Shown piece after piece: positions 31,758 through 39,137 of a DNA stretch of 43,762 nt (the stretch's first letter is position 1; every line of letters starts with the position of its first letter). The position numbers and the translations under genes are program-made. Below the pieces are notes generated by a model. It was not told where the DNA came from. It did not search any database and saw nothing but the letters and a program-made list of their open reading frames with translations. The stretch covers positions 1 to 43,762 of the forward strand of contig VBIQ01000022.1 of NCBI GenBank assembly GCA_005880985.1, read 5' to 3'. Origin of the DNA: Chloroflexota bacterium (GTDB lineage: Bacteria > Chloroflexota > Dormibacteria > Aeolococcales > Aeolococcaceae).

Positions 31758-33164
31758 ATGGCGACCATGCCACTTGGGACCAGGCAGTTGACTCCGGAGC
31801 GGGCCCATGAAGCGCTCGAAAACCTCATCAGGGAGCGCGACATCCCCGGCGCCGGGTTCGCCGCCTGCCGGGACGGTGAGATCGTCGCCAACGTCGCTGC
31901 GGGTGTGGTCAACCTGAACACGGGTTTGCCCGCCACCGACGAGACGGTCTGGCAGCCCGGGTCGATCGGCAAGACGTACACCGCCGTGCTGGTGATGCAG
32001 CTGGTCGACGAGGGTCTCCTCGATCTCGATCGGCCAGTGGTGACCTATCTTCCGAACCTGCGATTCGCCGATGTGCCGGCCACGAAGACGGTGACGCCGC
32101 GCCAGCTCCTCTGCCACACGGGCGGCATCGACGGTGACCGGATCGATGAGACCGGCGCCCTCTTCGGCCGCGGCGACGACGCGGTGGCGCGCTACATCGA
32201 TAGCCTCGTCGATCTGCCGCAGATCGTGGAGCCCGGTCGGTTGTGGAGCTACTGCAATGCCGGCTACGTCGTGCTCGGCCGCCTGATCGAGGTGCTCAGG
32301 GGCAAGTCGTATGAGGACGTCCTGAAAGAGAAGCTGTTCGGGCCGGCAGGGCTGGCGAACACATTCTGCTTCGCGGAAGAGGTGATTCAGCGCAACGTGT
32401 CGGCAGGCCACATGCTCGGCCCCGACAGAAAGATGACACTCGCTCCCATCTGGATGCCTGGTCGTGCCCTCGGTCCGGCCGGCACTGCCGTGCTCGCGAC
32501 CATGGCGGACCTGCTCTCATTCGCTGAGATCTTCCTTCGCCGCGGCGTGGCCCGCACCGGCGAGCGCATCCTCTCGGAAGCATCGGTGGCCGAGATGGAG
32601 AAGCCGCACGCCGAATGCCCCGAGCGCGAGCTGCTGGGCGGACATTGGGGCCTGGGGTTGCTGATCAAGCTCGGGCCGCCTGCCGTGTACGGCCATGATG
32701 GCAACACCTTCGGAGAGACTGCGGCACTGCGGTTTGTACCCGAAGCCAACCTCGCCTTCGCACTCATCACCAACCGCGAGCAGGCCAACAAGTCGTTCGG
32801 CGAGTTGTCCAACGCCGTCGTCGACGAGTGGGCCGGCATCGTCACGAGCAGGCAGCGCTCGCCGGTCGAAGGGCTACAGGCCCGCAATCCGGACCGCTTG
32901 GTCGGCACGTACGCGAACGTCGCAGCCCGGATCACCGTGCATGCGCATGACGAGAGGCTGACGATGGCGGTGAAGATGGAGCGCGAGACGGAACAGGTGC
33001 TCGACAACCGACCCCGTGAGCTCCGACCGCTCGACGACAGCACGTTCGTCGTGCACCTCGACGAGGTCGACGACGACTTGCAGGTCGCCTTCATTGAACC
33101 CGACGCGAGTGGACGCCCGTCGTACATCCATTTCGGAGCGCGGCTCTACCGACGCATGGCGTGA
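31758..33164 (+). CDS. Serine hydrolase of the beta-lactamase/DD-peptidase superfamily, paralog 2
   Basis: This 468-residue protein has S69 and K72 in PGSIGKTY, YxN in SYCNAGYVVLG, and HDG (YGHDGNTFGE) where the paralogs have HGG. The C-terminal domain (DRLVGTYANVAARITVHAHDE) matches the beta-barrel extension of the same group. No signal peptide is present. It is more distant from the other two paralogs than they are from each other. GGAGGT at 31746-31751 precedes the ATG. Placed between the importer and the racemase-type enolase and controlled by its own TetR operator, it probably hydrolyses an imported amide or peptide. Confidence 0.85.
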   Translation: MATMPLGTRQLTPERAHEALENLIRERDIPGAGFAACRDGEIVANVAAGVVNLNTGLPATDETVWQPGSIGKTYTAVLVMQLVDEGLLDLDRPVVTYLPNLRFADVPATKTVTPRQLLCHTGGIDGDRIDETGALFGRGDDAVARYIDSLVDLPQIVEPGRLWSYCNAGYVVLGRLIEVLRGKSYEDVLKEKLFGPAGLANTFCFAEEVIQRNVSAGHMLGPDRKMTLAPIWMPGRALGPAGTAVLATMADLLSFAEIFLRRGVARTGERILSEASVAEMEKPHAECPERELLGGHWGLGLLIKLGPPAVYGHDGNTFGETAALRFVPEANLAFALITNREQANKSFGELSNAVVDEWAGIVTSRQRSPVEGLQARNPDRLVGTYANVAARITVHAHDERLTMAVKMERETEQVLDNRPRELRPLDDSTFVVHLDEVDDDLQVAFIEPDASGRPSYIHFGARLYRRMA

Positions 33165-33278
33165 CCCCACCTCGAGGCCCTGGTCGATGAGATGGGCGGG
33201 ATCTCCAACGCCCGGCCCCTCGCATGTGGGCGGGGCGCAAGTCGGCGAGCCTGGCACCCGCATAGACTGGCCGGTGGG

Positions 33279-34436
33279 ATGACCGAACTCCGAAGGCCCA
33301 CCTCGCCAGCGACCGCGTCTGGGCTCCGCGTCGAGGCCGTCGAGCTGCGGCGCATCGCCATCCCGCTGGTGGCGCCGTTTCGCACCTCGTTCGGCGTCGA
33401 GCGGCAGCGCGACGTGCTCCTGGTCCACGTCCTCGGCAACGCCGGCGAGGGCTGGGGTGAGTGTGTCGCGATGGAGGAGCCTCTGTACTCCTCCGAGTAC
33501 GCCGACGGTGCTCAACGGGTCATCGAGGAGCACCTTCTGCCCCGGCTGTTCGCCCAGGATCATCTCGATGTCACCGACGTGGCTCGCGTGCTGGCGCCGA
33601 TCCGCGGCCACCGCATGGCCAAGGCGGCGGTGGAGATGGCCTGGCTCGATGCGCAGCTGCGCAGCGCCGGTCAGTCTCTGGCCGCGTACCTGGGCGCGAC
33701 ACGCACGTCCGTCGAGTGCGGAGTCTCCGTCGGGATCATGGATTCCATCCCGCAGCTCCTGGATGCCGTCGGGACGTACCTCGAGCAGGGATACCGGCGG
33801 ATCAAACTCAAGGTCGAGCCGGGCTGGGACCTCGAGCCCGTGCGCACGGTGCGTGAGCACTTCCCGAGCGGCATCCTCCTCCAGGTCGACGCCAACGCTG
33901 CCTACACCTTGGCGGACGCTGATCATCTTGCGGCACTGGACCAGTTCGACCTCCTGCTCATCGAGCAACCACTGCCCCAGGAGGAGCTGCTCGCGCATGC
34001 CAAGCTGGCCAAGGTGGTGCGCACCCCGATCTGCCTGGATGAGTCGATCGTGTCGGCTGCGGTGGCGACAGAGGCGATCGAGATGGGCGCGTGCTCTGTC
34101 ATCAACATCAAGCCCGGCCGTGTCGGCGGCTACCTGGAGGCCGCTCAAATCCACGACCTCTGCCTGGCGCGGCAGGTCCCGGTGTGGTGTGGGGGGATGC
34201 TGGAGACCGGGGTGGGTCGAGCGGCCAATGTGGCCCTGGCGGCGCTGCCCAACTTCCTGCTCCCCGGTGACACCTCAGCCTCCGATCGGTACTTCCGCCA
34301 GGACATCACCGCTCCCTTCATCCTGGAGGACGGACGGCTTGCCGTACCGAGCGGCCCGGGCATCGGCGTCGAGGTCCTTCGCGACGTCGTCGACGGGCTG
34401 ACCACCTCACGTCGGGTCGTGCGCCGGGTCGGCTGA
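33279..34436 (+). CDS. Enolase-superfamily N-acylamino-acid racemase / o-succinylbenzoate synthase (NSAR/OSBS type)
   Basis: This 385-residue enzyme keeps every catalytic element of the MLE subgroup: K176-x-K178 (RIKLKV), metal ligands D204 (VDANAAY), E229 (IEQPL) and D254 (CLDES), and general base K278 (NIKPGRVGG). The C-terminal WCGGMLETGVGRAANVALAALPNF is typical of the NSAR/OSBS branch, whose members interconvert D- and L-N-acylamino acids and/or make o-succinylbenzoate. No other menaquinone genes are nearby, while a COG3375 acyltransferase and a D-aminoacylase are, so the racemase role is favoured. ATG at 33279 gives a normal N-terminus (LRVEAVELRRIAIPLVAPFRTSFG). Confidence 0.85.
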   Translation: MTELRRPTSPATASGLRVEAVELRRIAIPLVAPFRTSFGVERQRDVLLVHVLGNAGEGWGECVAMEEPLYSSEYADGAQRVIEEHLLPRLFAQDHLDVTDVARVLAPIRGHRMAKAAVEMAWLDAQLRSAGQSLAAYLGATRTSVECGVSVGIMDSIPQLLDAVGTYLEQGYRRIKLKVEPGWDLEPVRTVREHFPSGILLQVDANAAYTLADADHLAALDQFDLLLIEQPLPQEELLAHAKLAKVVRTPICLDESIVSAAVATEAIEMGACSVINIKPGRVGGYLEAAQIHDLCLARQVPVWCGGMLETGVGRAANVALAALPNFLLPGDTSASDRYFRQDITAPFILEDGRLAVPSGPGIGVEVLRDVVDGLTTSRRVVRRVG

Positions 34437-34454
34437 ACTTTCGCGGCCGGGTGA

Positions 34455-35852
34455 TCAGGCGCGGTGGACGAGGCGGCCACCCAGGTTGAGTGCCTCGATC
34501 CTCCCTTCGGCGTCGCGCACCGCGGCGAACTTCAGGCCCTTAGCGTCGCCGTCGATGATGAGAAGGAAGTCCTTGGGCAGCACCCGGACTCGGAGCGGCT
34601 TGGGCTCGGGAGGAGGATCGCCGAGGATCGCTGCGGCTTGGCGTCGCCCCTCATCGGTGTACGTCCCCCGGATCACCAGGTGATCGCCGTCGACAGAAAC
34701 GTCGTAGACGCCCGCGTAAGCTGCGAACCGTCCTGTGTATCCGGCGAGCTGCTCCTGATCGAGGTCAAGGGGAACCGGCTCAGGCTCTCGGACCCCCAGA
34801 TATGCGTTGAGCGCCCAGGCGACAAGCTCGTGCTGCAGTACCCGGCCATATTCAGCGTTGGTCAGCACCGTGATAGCGAAGTCACGCTCCGGAACCATGG
34901 CGAAGGCCGACAGCTGACCGTTCGTGGTGCCGCCATGCTCGACGACTCGTACACCGTCGATGTCGCTGATCAGCCAGGAGATGCCGACGTGGTTGGCGAG
35001 CACACCGTCGGCGGGGAATGTGGGCTCCTTCATGCGCTGCAATGACGCCTGGCTGAGGACGACCGCACCAGCCTTCCCCGAGCCATCGCCGAGGTGGAAT
35101 CGCGCGTAGCGGATCTGGTCGGCCGCCGTCGACACGATCCCGCCCGCGGGATGACCGCTGCGAGGGAGTGCCCACGGGCGCGCGACCTGGAACTTGCCGT
35201 CCTTCTCGTTGTGGCCGACGACAAAGCGCCGAGTCATGAAATCGTTCACGAAGTAATAGGAGTCCTTCAGGCCCACCGGGTCGAGGAGGAGCTCTTGGAC
35301 GGCGACCTCGAACGGCTTTCCCGTCACCTTCTCGATGAGACGACCCGCCAAGGCGAACGCCGCATTGTTGTAGGACGCGACGGTGCCGAGCGGTTGGTCC
35401 TGGTTGACATTGGCGAGCTTCTCAACAAACCGCTCTAGTGCGTCGTCACCCTCGCCGGTGCTCTCGAGGACGTCACCCGTCCAGCCAGCCGTGTGGTTGA
35501 GCAGATTGAGCACCGTCACCGCTCGTGCAACCGATTCGTCCTTCAACCGCAACTCGGGGACATACGTCCGAACCGGTGCGCCGAGGTCGACCAATCCCTT
35601 CTCGACCAGGATCATGAGGACGGTGGCGGTGTAGGTTTTACTGGTGGACCCAACCTGGAACAGGGTCGATGCGTCCACCTCAAGAGGATTCTCGATCGAG
35701 GTGACACCATGAAAGACGTAGTCCTCGTCGCCACTAGACCAGATGCCCACCGCGACCCCGGGGACGTTGAGGCGCTCGGCGGCTTCGGCGACCTGCTCCT
35801 CCAGCGATGCGTGCAGGGAACTCAGGTCGGGTTTGGCTGTGACTGCGCTCAC
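34455..35852 (-). CDS. Serine hydrolase of the beta-lactamase/DD-peptidase superfamily, paralog 3
   Basis: This 465-residue enzyme has S69 and K72 in VGSTSKTY, YxN in SYNNAAFALAG and HGG in VEHGGTTNGQLSAF. It aligns along its length with paralog 1 at 16858-18291 (shared EAAERLNVPGVA, TSIE-PLEVD, LNLLNHTAGW-like, GQLSAFxMVP blocks). It too lacks a signal peptide. It lies 19 bp from, and convergent with, the racemase-type gene and downstream of the GNAT gene on its own strand, so GNAT and hydrolase form a two-gene minus-strand unit. It probably hydrolyses peptides or N-acyl compounds. Confidence 0.85.
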   Translation of the reverse strand: MSAVTAKPDLSSLHASLEEQVAEAAERLNVPGVAVGIWSSGDEDYVFHGVTSIENPLEVDASTLFQVGSTSKTYTATVLMILVEKGLVDLGAPVRTYVPELRLKDESVARAVTVLNLLNHTAGWTGDVLESTGEGDDALERFVEKLANVNQDQPLGTVASYNNAAFALAGRLIEKVTGKPFEVAVQELLLDPVGLKDSYYFVNDFMTRRFVVGHNEKDGKFQVARPWALPRSGHPAGGIVSTAADQIRYARFHLGDGSGKAGAVVLSQASLQRMKEPTFPADGVLANHVGISWLISDIDGVRVVEHGGTTNGQLSAFAMVPERDFAITVLTNAEYGRVLQHELVAWALNAYLGVREPEPVPLDLDQEQLAGYTGRFAAYAGVYDVSVDGDHLVIRGTYTDEGRRQAAAILGDPPPEPKPLRVRVLPKDFLLIIDGDAKGLKFAAVRDAEGRIEALNLGGRLVHRA

Positions 35853-35909
35853 GGATTCAGGCCCTCAGCTTGCAGTTGGTGAGTGTGGCGAGGAGGCCAT
35901 GCCCGCAGG

Positions 35910-36851
35910 TCACTCGGTGGCGGGTGTTCGGTGTACGCGGAACCCCGGCCCGTCGACGGCGAGAACGTACTCGCCTCTCGTCGTCGTCCTCACCGGCCGC
36001 ATCCCACGCGCTGCACACGACACAAATGCATCGCGAAGGGCCATCCGCCAGGCCATCGCCAGGGCAGGATCGCGCTGGCGGAGACTGACGATGTCCGGAG
36101 GAGTGTCGATCAGCGCCGCCGTCGTGCCCGGCTCGACGTCATGGAGACGCGGTCCGCCATCATCCCCGTGACCGAGCACGCATTGGGAGACCTCGGCGGG
36201 GAGCGGACCATGTCCGTCGCCTCTCTCGTCGTCACAGACGGCCCGGACACGCGCAGTGTCCAACTCCCAGGCAACCAGCAGGCGGTCGCTCTCGTCCCCG
36301 TTGTTGATGCCGTCGTTCATCCGTCCATAGAAGTTGACGAGGTACTCGACCGCCTGCGCACCCAACCGTGACAGGTTGAAGCCGGCGTTGCCCCTGACCA
36401 GAGGATCGAACGTCCAGGTGATCATGCGATGTCCGCGCTGCAGCGCCCAATTCCGCTGATGGAGCTTCAGCGCAGCTCCGACACCGCGCCCGCGCTGATC
36501 GGAGCGTACACCGAGGATGTGGGAGTGCAGGACGCACTCACCGTGCCACTCTCCCTGGTACCCGACCAGGGCTCCCACCAGCTCAGCCCCGTTGTAGGCG
36601 CCGGCGACGTAGTTGCCGCTGTGTGAGAAGCCGCGGAGTAGCTCGGGGGTGGCCGCATGGTAGCCCTCGGTTCCCCACACGTCGTCGAGAAGGTCGGCGG
36701 CTGCGGCCAGCGTCGTGATCTCGGCGAGCTCGGTGACCGTGACCCCGGCGCGGTCTGCGGCCCGCGTGGCCGCAGAGGCCGCGGCCGGCGCGAGCGGCCG
36801 CTGCTCCGGAGCGCTGGTCATGGTCGGACCCGTCAGGGGAGGGGGCGGCAT
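35910..36851 (-). CDS. GNAT N-acyltransferase, COG3375 family
   Basis: A 313-residue protein whose core carries HSHILGVRSDQRGRGVGAALKLHQRNWAL (the acetyl-CoA loop R/QxxGxG/A) followed by MITWTFDPLVRGNAGFNLSRLGAQAVEYLVNFYG, the hallmark of COG3375. In Geobacillus and Deinococcus this family is encoded beside NSAR and acts as an N-succinyltransferase for D-amino acids in a D-to-L conversion pathway; that is established for those relatives, inferred here. Met at residue 11 (36821) is an alternative start. The N-terminal 25 residues are Pro/Ala-rich and not conserved in character. Confidence 0.8.
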   Translation of the reverse strand: MPPPPLTGPTMTSAPEQRPLAPAAASAATRAADRAGVTVTELAEITTLAAAADLLDDVWGTEGYHAATPELLRGFSHSGNYVAGAYNGAELVGALVGYQGEWHGECVLHSHILGVRSDQRGRGVGAALKLHQRNWALQRGHRMITWTFDPLVRGNAGFNLSRLGAQAVEYLVNFYGRMNDGINNGDESDRLLVAWELDTARVRAVCDDERGDGHGPLPAEVSQCVLGHGDDGGPRLHDVEPGTTAALIDTPPDIVSLRQRDPALAMAWRMALRDAFVSCAARGMRPVRTTTRGEYVLAVDGPGFRVHRTPATE

Positions 36852-37052
36852 GCACCAACCGTAGCCCCACGAAGCTCAGGCCGGCTTGTCGACCTCCCCA
36901 ACGGGGGTGGCGCCGCTTAGAACATCAGCCAGCCCGTGCGGCCCGCCTGGGGTCGTGCGCCCGGAGCCTCGTGATGGATGGGCTGGTTGTCCGCTGCCAC
37001 ATCCGCGACAGGCTTCGTTGTGCCAGGGCACACAGCCCAACCGCCGGGGCTC

Positions 37053-37061
37053 TGCTATCGT
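37053..37061 (+). promoter_or_regulatory. Extended -10 promoter for the ilv unit
   Basis: TGC followed by TATCGT forms an extended -10 element without a clear -35 at normal spacing. It would start transcription close to 37068, a few bases before the leader ATG at 37071, giving a nearly leaderless leader peptide. Confidence 0.4.
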
Positions 37062-37070
37062 GCGGGTCCA

Positions 37071-37124
37071 ATGTGCAGCACCCGAATTCGCGGCATCGTC
37101 GGCCCGGGAGGTTCCCGGACGTAG
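37071..37124 (+). CDS. ilv leader peptide
   Basis: A 17-codon frame, MCSTRIRGIVGPGGSRT followed by TAG, with Ile at codons 6 and 9 and Val at codon 10. It lies between an extended -10 and an intrinsic terminator ahead of acetolactate synthase genes. Codons 12-15 overlap the antiterminator strand. This matches leader-peptide attenuators of actinobacterial branched-chain amino acid operons, where stalling on scarce Ile/Val tRNA permits readthrough. It is too short to be a stable protein. Confidence 0.65.
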   Translation: MCSTRIRGIVGPGGSRT

Positions 37125-37178
37125 CGCAGCATCGTGCCATGTCCGTGGACCTCTCGGTGTTCGGCCGGGAGGTCTTTT
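37104..37178 (+). terminator. Attenuator: antiterminator and rho-independent terminator
   Basis: The terminator stem is GACCTCTCGG (37148-37157) with CCGGGAGGTC (37165-37174), a seven-base loop and a TTTT tract (37175-37178), two bases before the ATG of the structural gene. CCGGGAGGTT at 37104-37113 copies nine of ten bases of the 3' arm, so it can pair with 37148-37157 instead and prevent termination. It can also form a small local hairpin with CCCGG at 37114-37118. The leader peptide overlaps this switch. Confidence 0.7.
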
Positions 37179-37179
37179 C

Positions 37180-37437
37180 ATGTCCGCCGTCGCCGGTGTG
37201 GCTCCGACCAGCGGTCTCGCGGTGGCCCACCTCGCCCTCGACCAGGTCTGCCTCGATGTCGAGAGGGTTCTGGCTTTGGTGCGCACACGCGGCTACCACC
37301 TGCAGCGGCTCATCGTGAGCGGCGGCGACTGCCACGTGTGGATCGAGGCCGCGGAGGGCCAGCTGCCCCTGCTCTGCGCCCGGCTGCGGCGCCTCCAGGG
37401 CCCGCGACTGTGCGGTGATCTGGAGTGGCGTGCATGA
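37180..37437 (+). CDS. Short ACT-like regulatory subunit of acetolactate synthase (IlvM-like)
   Basis: An 85-residue protein, the length of enteric IlvM, with a DVERVLALVRTRGYHLQRLIV segment equivalent to the first ACT strand and helix and a second half ending RRLQGPRLCGDLEW. Most actinobacterial IlvN subunits are about 170 residues and follow ilvB; here the subunit is half-size and precedes the catalytic gene. The ATG comes immediately after the attenuator U-tract. The stop overlaps the ilvB start (ATGA at 37434-37437). The fold call rests on pattern and position. Confidence 0.65.
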   Translation: MSAVAGVAPTSGLAVAHLALDQVCLDVERVLALVRTRGYHLQRLIVSGGDCHVWIEAAEGQLPLLCARLRRLQGPRLCGDLEWRA

Positions 37438-39137
37438 CCGGCGCCGATCGGATGTGCGAGGCGATCCTCGGCGCCGGCGTCGGCACTGTCTTCGGTTATC
37501 CGGGTGGCGCGATCATGCCCTTCTACGATGCGCTGCTGCGTCATCCACTGCGCCATGTGCTGGTCCGCCACGAGGCGAACGCCGGGTTCGCCGCCGACGG
37601 CTATGCTCGGATCAGCGGCGGCGTCGGTGTCTGCGTGGTGACGTCGGGGCCGGGTGCGACCAACCTGGCCACGGCCTTGGCGTCGGCCTTCATGGATTCC
37701 GTCCCGGTCGTTGCGATCACCGGTCAGGTGGCCAGCCATCTGGTGGGCACCGACGCCTTCCAGGAGACCGACGTCACCGGCCTGACTCTGCCGGTGACCA
37801 AGTGGTCCACCGTGGTGCGCCACGCCGACGAGCTGAGCCCGGCGCTGCACCGGGCATTCGCAGTGGCGGTGGAAGGGCGTCCGGGGCCGGTGCTCGTCGA
37901 CGTCTGCAAGGATGTCCAGGCGGGACCGGCGGCACCCGATGGCTGGGAACCGGTGGGTCAGATGTGCCGAGGCCACCGCAGCGTCGATGGAGCGAGTCTC
38001 GATGCCGTGGCGGTGCTGCTGCGCGGCGCACAGCGCCCGGTCATCCTCGCCGGACACGGCGTGCTCCAGGCTGGAGCCGAGGCCGCGTTGCTGCGGCTGG
38101 CCGAGCACTGGAAGGTGCCTGTTGCCACAACCCTTCTAGGGCTGGGTGCCTTTCCCGAGGACCACCGCCTCAGCCTGGGCATGATGGGGATGCATGGCGA
38201 CGTCCAGGTCAACCGCACCATCGACAGTGCGGACCTTCTGGTTGCCGTGGGCATGCGGTTCGATGACCGAGTCACCGGCGACCTCAGCAAGTACGCTCGC
38301 AATGCCCGAGTGGTGCACGTGGACATCGACGCGGCCGAGATGGGCAAAAATGTGTGCCCCGACGTCGCTCTGGTGTGCGACGCACGCACCGCTCTGGAAG
38401 CGCTGGTGACACTGCCCGCACCGCACGTCGACCAGGCCTGGCCGCCGAGCGTGCCGGGGTCCGACAACCGCGCCTACCTCGACACACTCGATGACACCGT
38501 GTTCGTTGCACCCCAGGCGATCACTCTGCTCGACCGCATCAGCAGCGACGACGCCATCGTGGTCACCGACGTCGGCCAGCACCAGATGTGGGAAGCGCAG
38601 TTCTACACTCACCGCCCTGGCCGCAGCCTGGCGACGTCCGCCGGCTGCGGTGCCATGGGCTACGCGGTCGGCGCGGGGATGGGCGCGAAGCTGGCGGCAC
38701 CGCACCGCGAGGTGTGGGTGGTCTGTGGCGACGGGGGGTTCCAGATGAGCAGCTGTGAGCTGGCCACGCTGGCCCAGGAACAGCTCGACCTGACCGTCGT
38801 CGTGGTCAACAACGGCTACCTGGGGATGGTACGGCAGTGGCAGGAGCGCTTCTTCGACCGACGCTACAGCTTCACCCGCCTGACCGGACCGGATCTGCTG
38901 CAGCTCGCCGCGGCGTACGGCATTCTCGGTCTGCGCGCGGACACGGCTGCCCAAGCGGATGCCGCGCTACGCCAGGCGCAGGCCCACGCCGGTCCATGCC
39001 TGGTCGACCTCCGCGTCCTCGCCGAGGACAACGTCTACCCGATGATCGCTCCCGGCCGACCTCTGGGCGAGATGCTGGTGCGTCCTGGGGCGCCACACGG
39101 ATCGGAGCGTCCGGGATTGGTAGGGGACACTCTATGA
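37434..39137 (+). CDS. ilvB: Acetolactate synthase, catalytic subunit (thiamine-diphosphate enzyme)
   Basis: A 567-residue enzyme with the complete AHAS layout: GYPGGAIMPFYDAL and catalytic E47 (RHEANAGFAADGYAR), SGPGATNLATALASAFMDSVPVVAITGQV, a central FAD/ADP-binding domain with VAVGMRFDDRVTGDL, and the ThDP motif GDGGFQMSSCELATLAQEQLDLTVVVVNN followed by MVRQWQERFF. It should condense pyruvate with pyruvate or 2-oxobutyrate for Val/Leu/Ile synthesis. It starts by ATGA overlap with the small subunit and ends by the same overlap with the deacylase. ilvC and others are absent. Its coupling to a D-amino-acid gene is unusual. Confidence 0.9.
   Translation: MTGADRMCEAILGAGVGTVFGYPGGAIMPFYDALLRHPLRHVLVRHEANAGFAADGYARISGGVGVCVVTSGPGATNLATALASAFMDSVPVVAITGQVASHLVGTDAFQETDVTGLTLPVTKWSTVVRHADELSPALHRAFAVAVEGRPGPVLVDVCKDVQAGPAAPDGWEPVGQMCRGHRSVDGASLDAVAVLLRGAQRPVILAGHGVLQAGAEAALLRLAEHWKVPVATTLLGLGAFPEDHRLSLGMMGMHGDVQVNRTIDSADLLVAVGMRFDDRVTGDLSKYARNARVVHVDIDAAEMGKNVCPDVALVCDARTALEALVTLPAPHVDQAWPPSVPGSDNRAYLDTLDDTVFVAPQAITLLDRISSDDAIVVTDVGQHQMWEAQFYTHRPGRSLATSAGCGAMGYAVGAGMGAKLAAPHREVWVVCGDGGFQMSSCELATLAQEQLDLTVVVVNNGYLGMVRQWQERFFDRRYSFTRLTGPDLLQLAAAYGILGLRADTAAQADAALRQAQAHAGPCLVDLRVLAEDNVYPMIAPGRPLGEMLVRPGAPHGSERPGLVGDTL

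Noticed and set aside
33279..34436. Menaquinone-pathway MenC
   Set aside because: Not excluded enzymatically, but no other men gene is present and the neighbours (COG3375 GNAT, D-aminoacylase) favour N-acylamino-acid racemase function.
37053..37178. T-box riboswitch before the ilv genes
   Set aside because: There is no T-box consensus and the leader is too short; a translated leader peptide plus terminator explains the region better.
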